Notes: a model not told the origin generated them from the sequence alone. A stretch of DNA of 64,000 bases from Enterococcus quebecensis (GCF_001730365.1 NZ_MIKB01000004.1:1-64000); one strand, 5' to 3'. Positions 1-7,814 are shown, counted from the first letter of the stretch. Translations and numbers: made by a program.

Positions 1-181
1 TTTCAGCTGCGTATTTTTTCATATCTTCGATTGCGGCTTCATCGGTTGGATAGTTTTTTGAAAGAACGCCTAGTACAATATGGCCTTCTGCGGCTTCGTA
101 ACAATCTTTGGCATTTTCTACTGAGTTGGCTAAAACGTTTAAACAAATACGGTTTTCTAAATAATTTGGTGTTAATGACAT
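1..181 (-). CDS. dgaF: DgaF-type 2-dehydro-3-deoxy-6-phosphogluconate (KDGP) aldolase, 3' part outside window
   Basis: Only the N-terminal ~60 residues are present; the gene runs off the left edge. The start MSLTPNYLENRICLNVLA and the stretch VLGVLSKNYPT are typical of the DgaF/KDGP aldolase family, which splits 2-keto-3-deoxy-6-phosphogluconate into pyruvate and glyceraldehyde-3-phosphate. The ATG at 181 has a purine-rich site upstream (GGAGTGAACC on the minus strand). It is the last gene seen in the minus-strand operon and follows the dgaE-like gene by 29 bp. The pairing of lyase and aldolase matches the D-glucosaminate-6-phosphate route known in Salmonella. The true substrate in this operon is inferred, not shown. 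Confidence 0.8.
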   Translation of the reverse strand, partial: MSLTPNYLENRICLNVLANSVENAKDCYEAAEGHIVLGVLSKNYPTDEAAIEDMKKYAAE

Positions 182-210
182 GGTTGGTTCACTCCTATTT
201 TATAATTTTT

Positions 211-1305
211 TTACTTCATGATCGCAGTTAAGCGAGCCACAATTTTGTTCATTTCTGCTTCGTTCACGGAACGAATATCAAATTCTATAATGCCATTATT
301 GGCTTGATATTCTCTGGTATAAATCGCTGGGCTTTCAGCTTTCAACTCTTTAATAACTTCTTTCGCTGATTTTAAGCCGTTAACTTTGATACTTGCCCGA
401 TAAATTTCTCTGCCTGCGCCATCTTGAACGACTTTGGCTTCGATGTTTTTAATTTGGTTTAAATCTGCAATAAATGGCGCTAAACGTTCGTTCATGGAAT
501 CTCCTGATTCACTGCCATTTTTCACATAATCTTCTACTGCTTGAGTAAAACCTAGAATATTGTCTTTTCCGATCTTCATCGCACGACCGATACCTTTGCC
601 TTGAAGACGAATCCACTCGATATATGTTTTTTTACCGATTACTAGTCCAGCACTTGGACCTTCGATTGCTTTGGCGCCACTATAAATCACTAGATCAGCA
701 CCTGCTTCGATATATTTAAATAGATCTTCTTCCGCCGCAGCATCAACAACCAGTGGCAAATTATACTTTTTAGCAACAGCTGCTGCTTCTTCCACACTTA
801 GCATGCTTTTTTGAACCGTATGATGGCTTTTTATATACAGAATGGCCGCTGTTTGATTAGTGATCATCATTTCGATGTGCTCAGGCGAACACATATTAGC
901 GTAACCAGCTTCTACAACTTGTCCTCCACCTTGTTCTACCATCACCTCAACAGGTGTACCATAATCTACATTATGCCCTTTAGGTAAGATGATTTCACGT
1001 TTCGTGATTTTGTCTGTATACGGGTGATAAGCATGGTAAACCGATCCTTCACCAATTAAGGCCGCCACGCTTTGGGCAATGCCAGCAGATGCAGAAGAAA
1101 CAACTTGGGCATCTTCAACATTTAATAGCTTGGCTAAATATGCCCCTGTTTGAATACTTAATTCACTCATTTCAAAAAAATGTTCCCCACCGAATTTTTG
1201 CGCAGCTAAGACATTTTCAGAAACTTTTGACACCCCTAAAATCGTCATTCTCCCTGAAGCATTGATAACTTCTTTTAGGTTGAATTTTTCATAACTAATT
1301 GTCAT
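211..1305 (-). CDS. dgaE: DgaE-type PLP-dependent ammonia-lyase (SelA-like fold)
   Basis: A 364-residue PLP enzyme of the SelA/DgaE family; DgaE converts D-glucosaminate-6-phosphate to KDGP plus ammonia. The likely Schiff-base lysine is K212 in SGAKAIEGP, and D188 in VVDAAAEED fits the Asp that contacts the PLP nitrogen. I chose the ATG at 1305, not the upstream TTG at 1320, because a GGAGGA ribosome site sits 8 nt before it. The start overlaps the upstream amidohydrolase stop by 11 nt, suggesting translational coupling. The aldolase follows downstream. Family assignment is solid; the exact substrate is inferred from context. Confidence 0.82.
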   Translation of the reverse strand: MTISYEKFNLKEVINASGRMTILGVSKVSENVLAAQKFGGEHFFEMSELSIQTGAYLAKLLNVEDAQVVSSASAGIAQSVAALIGEGSVYHAYHPYTDKITKREIILPKGHNVDYGTPVEVMVEQGGGQVVEAGYANMCSPEHIEMMITNQTAAILYIKSHHTVQKSMLSVEEAAAVAKKYNLPLVVDAAAEEDLFKYIEAGADLVIYSGAKAIEGPSAGLVIGKKTYIEWIRLQGKGIGRAMKIGKDNILGFTQAVEDYVKNGSESGDSMNERLAPFIADLNQIKNIEAKVVQDGAGREIYRASIKVNGLKSAKEVIKELKAESPAIYTREYQANNGIIEFDIRSVNEAEMNKIVARLTAIMK

Positions 1306-2404
1306 AAACGATTCCTCCAATAATAGTTTTCACAGGTTTGATTAATTCTTTTGCTTCTCTCGTAAACCCATTTGAATCAGTCAATGTCTTCTGACCAGTT
1401 TCAATGTTAAAAATCGTGATATCTCCGTCATAGCCTTCTTTTAACTGACCTTTCGTACTAAAGTGAAAGGTTTCAGCAGGAACAGCTGTAACTTTTTCAA
1501 TAATTTCCGCCCATTCATAACCTACCACACGTAATTTCTCCATGGTCGTAGCTAAATCATAAACAGGTCCATTTTCACGATTACGGATATAAATATCTGT
1601 ACTGATTGAGGTTGCTTTCATACCTTCTTTTAACGCTGTTTCAGCCACATGAAAATTAAAACTATCTGTTCCATGACCAATATCAAAAACAATACCTTTA
1701 TCATACGCAGCCCAAGCAAAATCTTTAATTTTGTCTGAAGTTTGGTTCAAGATACCATTAGGCTTACCATTAAAACAATGAGTCAACACATCCCCTTTAG
1801 ACATATGTGCTAAAATTTCGTCTAATTCTGGCGGCGCTGAACCAATATGCACCATTAACGGTAGATCATTATTTTCTTTTTGGATTTTTTTAGCCATTTC
1901 TAAAGGAGTAATGCCATTGTCACCGATCACCGTTTTACTCATTCGAGCTTTGATTCCTACGACAAAATCAGGTAGTTCAGTTAATGCTTTATGAACTAGC
2001 TCTTCTTTGACTTTACTTAAATCAGCTAATTCATCTTGTTCGACAATGCCCCATTTTGAAATGTTTACTAAAGCGTAGACATTGGTTTTTGCTTGCTTCG
2101 CTAAGTCGTAGAATTCATGGATATTTTCAGCACCTGTAGTCCCAGCATCAATAACTGTTGTTACACCTTTTTTTACACCAATTTCGTCTGGAAAATCATA
2201 ATATAAGGTCATTTTCTCAAAACAATGAACATGATCATCGATCCAACCAGCTGATACGTAAGTACCAGACTCAAGCTCAATCAACTGTTTGCTCTCAGAT
2301 TCTATCTTATCTGCAACTTTTGCAATTTTTCCATCATTGATTGCTATTTCTATTGGTTTACCTTCAACGGTCTTTCCATTTTTTATGATTAAATCATAAC
2401 TCAT
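1295..2404 (-). CDS. Metal-dependent amidohydrolase/deacetylase (adenine deaminase-like, EF0837 type)
   Basis: 369 residues of the amidohydrolase superfamily. Metal-binding residues are visible in order: H58 and H60 (DDHVH), K152 in VGIKARM as the likely carboxylated bridging lysine, H186 (MVHIG), H209 (LTHCF) and D270 (SISTD). The E. faecalis relative EF0837 has, from memory, a crystal structure filed as an adenine deaminase, but the operon context (DgaE lyase and DgaF aldolase directly downstream) better fits removal of an acyl group from an N-acylated amino-sugar acid. That role is inference. It starts 8 nt after the MupG-like gene and overlaps the next gene. Confidence 0.82.
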   Translation of the reverse strand: MSYDLIIKNGKTVEGKPIEIAINDGKIAKVADKIESESKQLIELESGTYVSAGWIDDHVHCFEKMTLYYDFPDEIGVKKGVTTVIDAGTTGAENIHEFYDLAKQAKTNVYALVNISKWGIVEQDELADLSKVKEELVHKALTELPDFVVGIKARMSKTVIGDNGITPLEMAKKIQKENNDLPLMVHIGSAPPELDEILAHMSKGDVLTHCFNGKPNGILNQTSDKIKDFAWAAYDKGIVFDIGHGTDSFNFHVAETALKEGMKATSISTDIYIRNRENGPVYDLATTMEKLRVVGYEWAEIIEKVTAVPAETFHFSTKGQLKEGYDGDITIFNIETGQKTLTDSNGFTREAKELIKPVKTIIGGIVYDN

Positions 2405-2412
2405 TTTATCCC

Positions 2413-3501
2413 CTACTTTTCTTTAAATCTAAATTTTGTCCAGGGTTTTACAAAATCCAACAACAACAATTCTTTCTTTGTTATTTGACCTACTTTGTTT
2501 TTACGTTCATCCTTATGTGGCTGTAAAACAATTTGCAGTTCATTTTTGTATTTCCCAAATGTATCATTGCCGATCACAACATCACCAATTTGAAATTCTT
2601 GTGTATTATCATGTGCTGGATTGTCCTGGTTTTTATACTTTTTTCGTACCTCAGTTGAACGAACCACTTGATCGGTGATATCGCCACGGCGAAAATGCTG
2701 TTCAGTCAGAGTGATTTCTTTTTCGACGTTACTAACATCACGTGTAAATTCAATTGCCAACTCAAGCTGATAACGATTTAAACTACCTAATAGTTCCAAC
2801 TCTTCATCAGAAGCGTATGCATTACCTATAATCACATCATCAATCAACCCTGTGGCAAATAAATGCTTCGTTTGAACTTCCACTGGCAAATGACGATGTA
2901 ATTCAAGTGTCGGTAATCCATCATTCACATCCCACGGACCAATTGCCCCCGTTTGAGAATTAATAAATGCAGCTGTCCGAATGCCATGTTTTTTAAACCG
3001 AATACTACAACGTTCAAAGAAATCATATGGCAAGGCTGTCCCTTCTTGCGGATAAAAATTATGACATCCGTATAGATATGGAACATTGGCTTCATAGGTT
3101 AAAATATTATCTAGATAAGCCACATCGTTGCTCATATTCAATTCAATTGCTAATTCAAATGGATTGAAGGTCAACTTCGCTTCTTTATTGCCATCAAACC
3201 CAGCATCTAAACGAATTCCGTCAGCTCCAGTTTCATAAAAGAATGTTAAATCATCGTATGAAATTTGCAATTCATCAAAAATATTCGGAGCAACATCTAA
3301 AATCGTTTCATAACCTAATTCTTTCCCATAAGCAATTAGAGATTTAAATTTTTCCTTTACAACTTCTTTGCCTTCTGTAACTTCCAACATACTCATAAAG
3401 ATTCGTGAAAATCCACATTCACTGGCTTTTTTCAAATACGCTTTATCTTTTTCTATATCACTATGATCTGGGTAAACAGATACGCCTAATGCTCTTTTCA
3501 T
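2413..3501 (-). CDS. MupG-family (DUF871) TIM-barrel phospho-glycosidase
   Basis: 362 residues that match the DUF871/MupG family: an N-terminal TIM barrel starting MKRALGVSVYPDHS and a C-terminal small beta domain (from about residue 250). The characterised S. aureus MupG is a 6-phospho-N-acetylmuramidase cleaving MurNAc-6P-GlcNAc inside the cell. Conserved features include the N-terminal VSVYP strand and GADGIRLDAGFDG (about residue 90). Here it sits between a PTS EIIC and the amidohydrolase, so it probably acts on a PTS-imported phosphorylated disaccharide. Whether the substrate is MurNAc-6P-based is not shown. Start supported by GGAGGAAACG before the ATG. Confidence 0.8.
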   Translation of the reverse strand: MKRALGVSVYPDHSDIEKDKAYLKKASECGFSRIFMSMLEVTEGKEVVKEKFKSLIAYGKELGYETILDVAPNIFDELQISYDDLTFFYETGADGIRLDAGFDGNKEAKLTFNPFELAIELNMSNDVAYLDNILTYEANVPYLYGCHNFYPQEGTALPYDFFERCSIRFKKHGIRTAAFINSQTGAIGPWDVNDGLPTLELHRHLPVEVQTKHLFATGLIDDVIIGNAYASDEELELLGSLNRYQLELAIEFTRDVSNVEKEITLTEQHFRRGDITDQVVRSTEVRKKYKNQDNPAHDNTQEFQIGDVVIGNDTFGKYKNELQIVLQPHKDERKNKVGQITKKELLLLDFVKPWTKFRFKEK

Positions 3502-3534
3502 TAACGTTTCCTCCGCTCTAAATTGTCGAACTTC

Positions 3535-3795
3535 TTACAATGCTAGATATTTCCAAGAAAGTACTGAACTACAAAATATAGTCACTGTTCCAATAATAAA
3601 TACAGGAAGCTTGATTAAAATTCCAATAACAATTGCAACAATAATCAAAGCAATTGAAGCCATAAATAGATGCAACAACCTCAAATCAGTATATTTTGTA
3701 GACAACCATTTTCGTTCAATCATTATTTGACTAAAAATAAAAAATACTATGAACCAAATTAACATGACTTTAATCACCAAAGAGGGTAGTAACAC
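3535..3795 (-). CDS. Small integral membrane protein in the EIIC operon
   Basis: 86 residues, not assigned to a named family. Hydrophobicity suggests three membrane segments (about residues 4-23, 42-60 and 64-82). The start is a GTG at 3795, with GGGAGGG about 5 nt upstream, so translation is well supported. It lies 27 nt downstream of the EIIC gene and 33 nt before the MupG-like gene, and looks co-transcribed. In the E. faecalis cluster I recall a small protein in the same position (EF0835). It could assist the EIIC permease; no function is known to me. Confidence 0.6.
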   Translation of the reverse strand: MLLPSLVIKVMLIWFIVFFIFSQIMIERKWLSTKYTDLRLLHLFMASIALIIVAIVIGILIKLPVFIIGTVTIFCSSVLSWKYLAL

Positions 3796-3822
3796 TACTA
3801 CCCTCCCTCTCTTTTTTCTTAA

Positions 3823-5145
3823 TTATGCAGTCACTTCTTTTGCTTTCTTTTCAGCTGCCAACTCCTCTGCTTCTTTGTCCAGCTGTTGTTTTTCATATAC
3901 TTTGAAGAACGGGTAGTAGATCGCCAAAGTAATCACGAAATTCACACAGACAAGTAATGCTGCTGGAACACTCCAATTTGTACTCATCCAAGCCGCGATA
4001 GGAGCTGGTATTGCAAAAGGTAAACGAGCTGCCATCATTGGAATGACATTAGTCACTGTTAAAAAATAAGAAAATGTTGTTGTGATCAGTGGTGCAACAA
4101 TAAACGGAATCCCTAAAATCGGATTCATCACGATTGGCGCACCAAAAATCACAGGTTCATTAATATTAAATAGTCCTGGTAAAAAGGACAATCGTCCTAA
4201 ACTTTTCAAATAAGTTGATTTAGAAAACATCATTAAAACGACCAAAGCTAAAGTAGTTCCTGCGCCACCAATCCAAATAAACCATTGTAAAAATTGTTCA
4301 GTAAAGATATTTGGCAAATGATTAACAGAAGCTCCTTCCTGAAAGGCTAGCGTATTTTCAGCAATCGACATATCCCAAAACGGTCTGATAACCGGCCCCA
4401 TAATCGCAGGTCCGTGAATCCCTAAAACCCAGAAGAAACAGATCAAGAAGACTGTTAACAATCCTCCAAACAAGCTATTTCCTGCTAATGTATCTTTTAA
4501 AGGCATTAACAATGTACTTAAGAAGTCATTTAAGTTAAAGCCAATCACATGACGGATTACCCAAAATAATAATAAAATCACAGCGCCTGGAATCAATGCG
4601 ATAAATGAATTTGACACTTCCGGTGGAACACCCTCGGGCATTTTAATTGTAATGTCCCTTTGAATAAAGAACCGATAAATTTCGACAGAAATAAGTGCGG
4701 TCACAATTGCTCCGAATAAAGAAGATGAACCCAAATTTGCTAAATTGATATAACGGCCTGTTGCAATCACATCTTTGACATCTTCAAATACTCTTGTTGG
4801 AGGAGCTGCGGTCACCAAAAATGCCATGACTGCTAAAATTCCACACGTTAGAGAATCTAACTTGTAACTGTTTGCCAAAGAAGAAGCAATTGCAAATGTC
4901 GCATATAACGCTAAAAGTCCCATAGTGTAACGTGACGGAATATCCAAAACTGCCTGATATGGTTCAATAAATTTCATATAGGAATCAATTGGAATATTCT
5001 GAAACACGGTAAAGAAAGCACCGACAATTGTCAAAGGCATAGTTGCGATAAGACCCTTTCTAATCGCAGTCATATGCCTTTGCGAACCAAATTTGTTAGC
5101 AATCGGCATCAATTTTACTTCCATCCACTGCACAAAACTATTCAT
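3823..5145 (-). CDS. PTS EIIC permease, cellobiose/lichenan (CelB) family
   Basis: 440-residue polytopic membrane protein of the EIIC-Lac/CelB class, which carries and phosphorylates beta-linked disaccharides in concert with EIIA and EIIB. Recognisable features are the N-terminal MPIANKFGSQRHM region, GLFNINEPVIFG (about residues 330-342, substrate-binding EIIC motif), roughly ten membrane spans and a charged Lys/Glu-rich tail. ATG at 5145 preceded by CGGAGGAAA. No EIIA or EIIB of this class is in the window, so it must use components encoded elsewhere or an atypical partner. It appears to have its own promoter with a cre-like site (5220-5241). Confidence 0.88.
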   Translation of the reverse strand: MNSFVQWMEVKLMPIANKFGSQRHMTAIRKGLIATMPLTIVGAFFTVFQNIPIDSYMKFIEPYQAVLDIPSRYTMGLLALYATFAIASSLANSYKLDSLTCGILAVMAFLVTAAPPTRVFEDVKDVIATGRYINLANLGSSSLFGAIVTALISVEIYRFFIQRDITIKMPEGVPPEVSNSFIALIPGAVILLLFWVIRHVIGFNLNDFLSTLLMPLKDTLAGNSLFGGLLTVFLICFFWVLGIHGPAIMGPVIRPFWDMSIAENTLAFQEGASVNHLPNIFTEQFLQWFIWIGGAGTTLALVVLMMFSKSTYLKSLGRLSFLPGLFNINEPVIFGAPIVMNPILGIPFIVAPLITTTFSYFLTVTNVIPMMAARLPFAIPAPIAAWMSTNWSVPAALLVCVNFVITLAIYYPFFKVYEKQQLDKEAEELAAEKKAKEVTA

Positions 5146-5219
5146 TTCTTTTTTCCTCCGTCCAAAAGTTAGTATGAATAAAGAATCAAATTATTTCCCA
5201 CTCATAATAACATGGTAAC

Positions 5220-5241
5220 ATTATAATGTAAACGGTTTTCA
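5220..5241 (-). promoter_or_regulatory. Putative internal promoter (-10 TATAAT) with cre-like element
   Basis: On the minus strand TGAAAACCGTTTACA (5241-5227) is immediately followed by a perfect TATAAT (5225-5220), about 75 nt before the EIIC start. The first element looks like a CcpA cre site with one extra central base. This would let CcpA block transcription of the EIIC-to-aldolase half of the operon. No good -35 is visible, so the promoter is tentative. Confidence 0.45.
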
Positions 5242-5268
5242 AAAAGAAAAGTGCAAAACAAATTATCT

Positions 5269-5934
5269 CTAGCTAGGTAAATCTACTGGGAAAATTGCAC
5301 CAAATATCATTGCTCCTAAAATCGCACCACCAGCAATTGGTTTTTTCCACACGTAGAAAATCACCGCACCGATAATTGAACCAATCCCGATTGGAGCAGA
5401 AGCACCACATGCACTAATGATAATTAAAGGACCTAAGAAGCGGCCCGAAGCATTTCCCGCTCCCATCATTACATCTGCGCCAAAAGTAGAGTTTGATTGA
5501 TTGATTGTAAATTTACGAATCATAATAATAATTCCACCAATAATCATCCCAAGAACTGCCCCTGTTAATAATGACAACCCAAAGTTTTCAAGAGGAGCTT
5601 TAATTCCCATACTTAAAAGAATTGCTGGAACACCAATTCCAACTCCAGTTAAGATTGCACCGCCGATATCTAAAATACCAACAAGAGAACCTTCTAAAAT
5701 ACGTGCAAACAAAAAGCTTGCACCAAAGGCTGCAGCTGCGCCATACGAACCGCCGTCCATTCCAGCTTTCAACATAGCCACGATCGCCACTTCATTAAAA
5801 GCACCTACACCATACTCAATATACATATGTGTTCCTGCAAATACTCCTGCAGACAGCAAACCAACTAAAATCGGAAATGACCAATCAGCAAACCAAAAAT
5901 TCTTTTTTCCTTCTAATTCCAAAGTTTCTTCCAT
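5269..5934 (-). CDS. DUF4310 family membrane protein
   Basis: 221 residues, multi-spanning, glycine- and isoleucine-rich, with repeated GIG/GGAI patterns typical of tightly packed transport helices (for example ILDIGGAILTGVGIGVPAI). About five to six membrane segments follow a short charged cytosolic N-terminus. The family (EF_0833-like, as I recall it) is found only with the SFCGS, DUF4311 and DUF4312 genes, as here; no biochemical function is established. Together with DUF4311 it probably forms the membrane part of an uncharacterised transporter. ATG 5934 is preceded by GAGAGGGAACGGTA. Confidence 0.82.
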   Translation of the reverse strand: MEETLELEGKKNFWFADWSFPILVGLLSAGVFAGTHMYIEYGVGAFNEVAIVAMLKAGMDGGSYGAAAAFGASFLFARILEGSLVGILDIGGAILTGVGIGVPAILLSMGIKAPLENFGLSLLTGAVLGMIIGGIIIMIRKFTINQSNSTFGADVMMGAGNASGRFLGPLIIISACGASAPIGIGSIIGAVIFYVWKKPIAGGAILGAMIFGAIFPVDLPS

Positions 5935-5960
5935 TACCGTTCCCTCTCTTTCTCCTTAAA

Positions 5961-6743
5961 TTATTTACCTACACTGAAAACATCATGCATATTTTCCAAC
6001 CAACCTGGAATCTGTAGACGGAAACTCTCGATCATTTGTAAATCAAATCCGCGGAAAAAGGCACTAAATACAAATAATAAAATGACTGCAACCATCATAC
6101 TCTTCGTGACTTTATTCCATCCGATTTCATCGACACCTTTTCCGATTAAAATCCCTAAAACAACACCTGGAACCGCATTTCCCATAATCATTGTTGCAAG
6201 ACCACCGAAAATTGTTGCCCATAAACCTGAACGTTTTCCAGCATCAATTGCTGCTAACCAGAATAATACTGGCATAACTGTATTGATCAATAAATTTGCC
6301 GCTGGAACTAACACAGCAACTGCCGTTACTTGTAATGACTCTGGTATTGCTGAAGCCGTTGTGTTTAAAAAAGCCACAACCAACATCCCAATAACTGCAC
6401 CTGAAATTCCCATTTTTTTAGGGTTATGCATTGTCTCAGCAACATTTTTATTTTTTACCAACAAAGCTGCAGCAGCCCAGTTAGGAATCACACGGTGATC
6501 CACGTCTTGTGTAAACGCCCCTGCTCCAACAGTTGATGCCCACGCATTAAAGAAAAAACCTAATCCAAATGAGAAATGGCTAGCAGCATCTCCTTCACAA
6601 GCGTTCATCTCACCTAATGTTCTAAATGCCCCTAACCCTTGTGTACTTGGTGCGTGGAACATTCTTGCAGCTCCTGCTCCTGCTGCAAAACCAACAACAC
6701 TACCAATCAATAGTGACTTGAGTAAAACAACTAAAACTTCCAT
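5961..6743 (-). CDS. DUF4311 family membrane protein
   Basis: 260 residues with about six hydrophobic segments and a conserved-looking central stretch (LGEMNACEGDAASHFSFGLG, about residues 43-62) containing Cys, Glu, Asp and His that could bind a ligand or metal. It belongs to DUF4311 (EF_0832-like), always paired with DUF4310. The start ATG directly follows the stop of the DUF4312 gene (TAA-ATG) and has AAGGAGG upstream, implying tight co-expression. The role is likely membrane transport within this operon; this is inference from topology and gene pairing. Confidence 0.82.
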   Translation of the reverse strand: MEVLVVLLKSLLIGSVVGFAAGAGAARMFHAPSTQGLGAFRTLGEMNACEGDAASHFSFGLGFFFNAWASTVGAGAFTQDVDHRVIPNWAAAALLVKNKNVAETMHNPKKMGISGAVIGMLVVAFLNTTASAIPESLQVTAVAVLVPAANLLINTVMPVLFWLAAIDAGKRSGLWATIFGGLATMIMGNAVPGVVLGILIGKGVDEIGWNKVTKSMMVAVILLFVFSAFFRGFDLQMIESFRLQIPGWLENMHDVFSVGK

Positions 6744-7118
6744 TTAATTTGCCTCCTTATGCATTCTTTTTTTCTTTCCAAAAGGGATAGGAAGACCATT
6801 GGGATCAGCAACTTTTTTTTCTACAAACGGAATCGTCTCCATCTCAATCAATGTGATTTCCACTTCAACATCCAGTAAAACACGATAATCTGCACGTGTA
6901 CGAGGTAAAAAGAAAAAGAAGAAACGTTCAGTAAATGTCTCCTGATCTGCTTTTACTACCTGAATATCCAACGGTTCAATACGCACGATGACATCATTTT
7001 TTTCTTTCAGCACGCGATTATGGATTTGATTCAACGCATTAGCAAATGCTAAATTTTTTTCTTTCCCCGTTCCTTCTACCTGAATGACTTGGCGTTGTTT
7101 AGTTGTTACTTTTTCCAT
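6744..7118 (-). CDS. DUF4312 family protein
   Basis: 124-residue soluble alpha/beta protein of DUF4312 (EF_0831-like). The ATG at 7118 (MEKVTTKQ) has GGGGAGGA at good distance, so the longer reading back to 7169 is rejected. It contains an FFFFFLPRTRADYRVL stretch and a basic C-terminus (GKKKRMHKE). It is the middle member of the SFCGS-DUF4312-DUF4311-DUF4310 set; the soluble character suggests a peripheral partner of the two membrane proteins. No enzymatic motif recognised. Confidence 0.8.
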   Translation of the reverse strand: MEKVTTKQRQVIQVEGTGKEKNLAFANALNQIHNRVLKEKNDVIVRIEPLDIQVVKADQETFTERFFFFFLPRTRADYRVLLDVEVEITLIEMETIPFVEKKVADPNGLPIPFGKKKRMHKEAN

Positions 7119-7191
7119 TTGATTTTCCTCCCCGTATTTTAGAAGTTGAAAAGACGCCTTCAACTTCACCTGAAAAGCTAACTAAGTTCAA

Positions 7192-7545
7192 CTAGCCATT
7201 CTTTTTCATATAAGCTTCAACAATTCGTTTACCTAATTCTTCTTGATCCATAAAACCAAAACCTAAAACCGTTTTTCCATCATTAATTGCAGTTACACCT
7301 TCATCAATTGAACGCATACCATGACGTTCTGGATAACCATATTTTGTTGCAGCTGTTAATGCACCTGCACCGCCACTTCCACAAAATGAAATTCCTAGAT
7401 CAGCATTTTCTTGCTGCATCACATCACCCAAGCGCATATCAGCACCCATTCCTGGGACAACAACTGCTTTTCCTCCAGCTGCTTCCACACCTTTTGCTAC
7501 ATTTTGACCTTTACCTAAACGATCTGCGATTACTACTGTTACCAT
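7192..7545 (-). CDS. Glycine-rich SFCGS family protein
   Basis: 117 residues, named for the SFCGSGGAGAL loop at residues 53-63 (Cys55). The N-terminus MVTVVIADRLGKGQN forms a likely beta-loop-alpha unit, and the whole protein looks like a small Rossmann-type domain. The loop resembles the phospho-cysteine loop of PTS EIIB proteins (C-G-x-G-x-G-x), so Cys55 may carry a phosphate or nucleophile; this is my inference. It is the first gene after the tandem structured RNA; AGGAGGAATAA lies right after that RNA and 7 nt before the ATG, so its translation is the likely output of the RNA switch. Confidence 0.82.
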   Translation of the reverse strand: MVTVVIADRLGKGQNVAKGVEAAGGKAVVVPGMGADMRLGDVMQQENADLGISFCGSGGAGALTAATKYGYPERHGMRSIDEGVTAINDGKTVLGFGFMDQEELGKRIVEAYMKKNG

Positions 7546-7566
7546 TATTTATTCCTCCTAATTTTT

Positions 7567-7688
7567 AAAAGCTGAGTGGACTCATTCAGGCTCGAATGAA
7601 AAATAGAAAAACATGACTGTGATGTCCTTTATCACATTCAGGTTTTATCTTTTTTCCGAGAGACTAGTCCACGAAGCTAGATAATTTT
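7567..7688 (-). promoter_or_regulatory. Structured leader RNA, copy B (3' copy, next to the SFCGS ribosome site)
   Basis: 122 nt on the minus strand, about 79% identical to copy A at exactly the same length. Predicted fold (positions counted 5'-3' in the copy): P1 17-23 with 107-113 (GUGGACU/AGUCCAC), outer AGCU/AGCU, long P2 from about 44-58 with 66-80 capped by a small loop, and P3 hairpin CAUUC/GAAUG at 91-106. The invariant CUCGGAAAAAAGAUAAA and CUAUUUUUCAUUCG strands flank P2. The copy ends 8 nt before the AGGAGG of the SFCGS gene, so translational control is likely. Ligand unknown. Confidence 0.75.
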
Positions 7689-7810
7689 AAAAGCTGAGTG
7701 GGCTCATTTAACTCCGAATGAAAAATAGGAAATTATGACTGAGGTGTTTTTTGCCTCATTCATAATTTATCTTTTTTCCGAGGTGTTAGCCCGCAAAGCT
7801 AGATAATTTT
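7689..7810 (-). promoter_or_regulatory. Structured leader RNA, copy A (5' copy, follows the PRD gene)
   Basis: 122 nt on the minus strand, starting 5 nt after the PRD gene stop. Compared with copy B, base changes fall in predicted helices and keep pairing: copy positions 46/78 (U-A vs A-U), 47/77 (U-A vs C-G), 55/69 (A-U vs U-A), 57/67 (G-C vs A-U) and 21/109 (G-C vs A-U). Pair 18/112 (C-A) and the 95/102 pair are broken here. Unpaired linkers are identical between copies, as expected for ligand-binding aptamers. The arrangement recalls tandem aptamers such as the glycine riboswitch, but the sequence fits none of the riboswitch classes I know. Confidence 0.75.
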
Positions 7811-7814
7811 ACTC

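Noticed and set aside
5501-5959. 152-codon plus-strand ORF
   Set aside because: It is fully antisense to the DUF4310 gene, rich in Pro, Thr and Ile as expected from a complement of membrane-protein codons, and has no ribosome site.
7567-7810. Insertion-sequence remnant or duplicated terminator
   Set aside because: No transposase, no target duplication, no T-tracts, and substitutions preserve base pairing rather than coding or end sequences.
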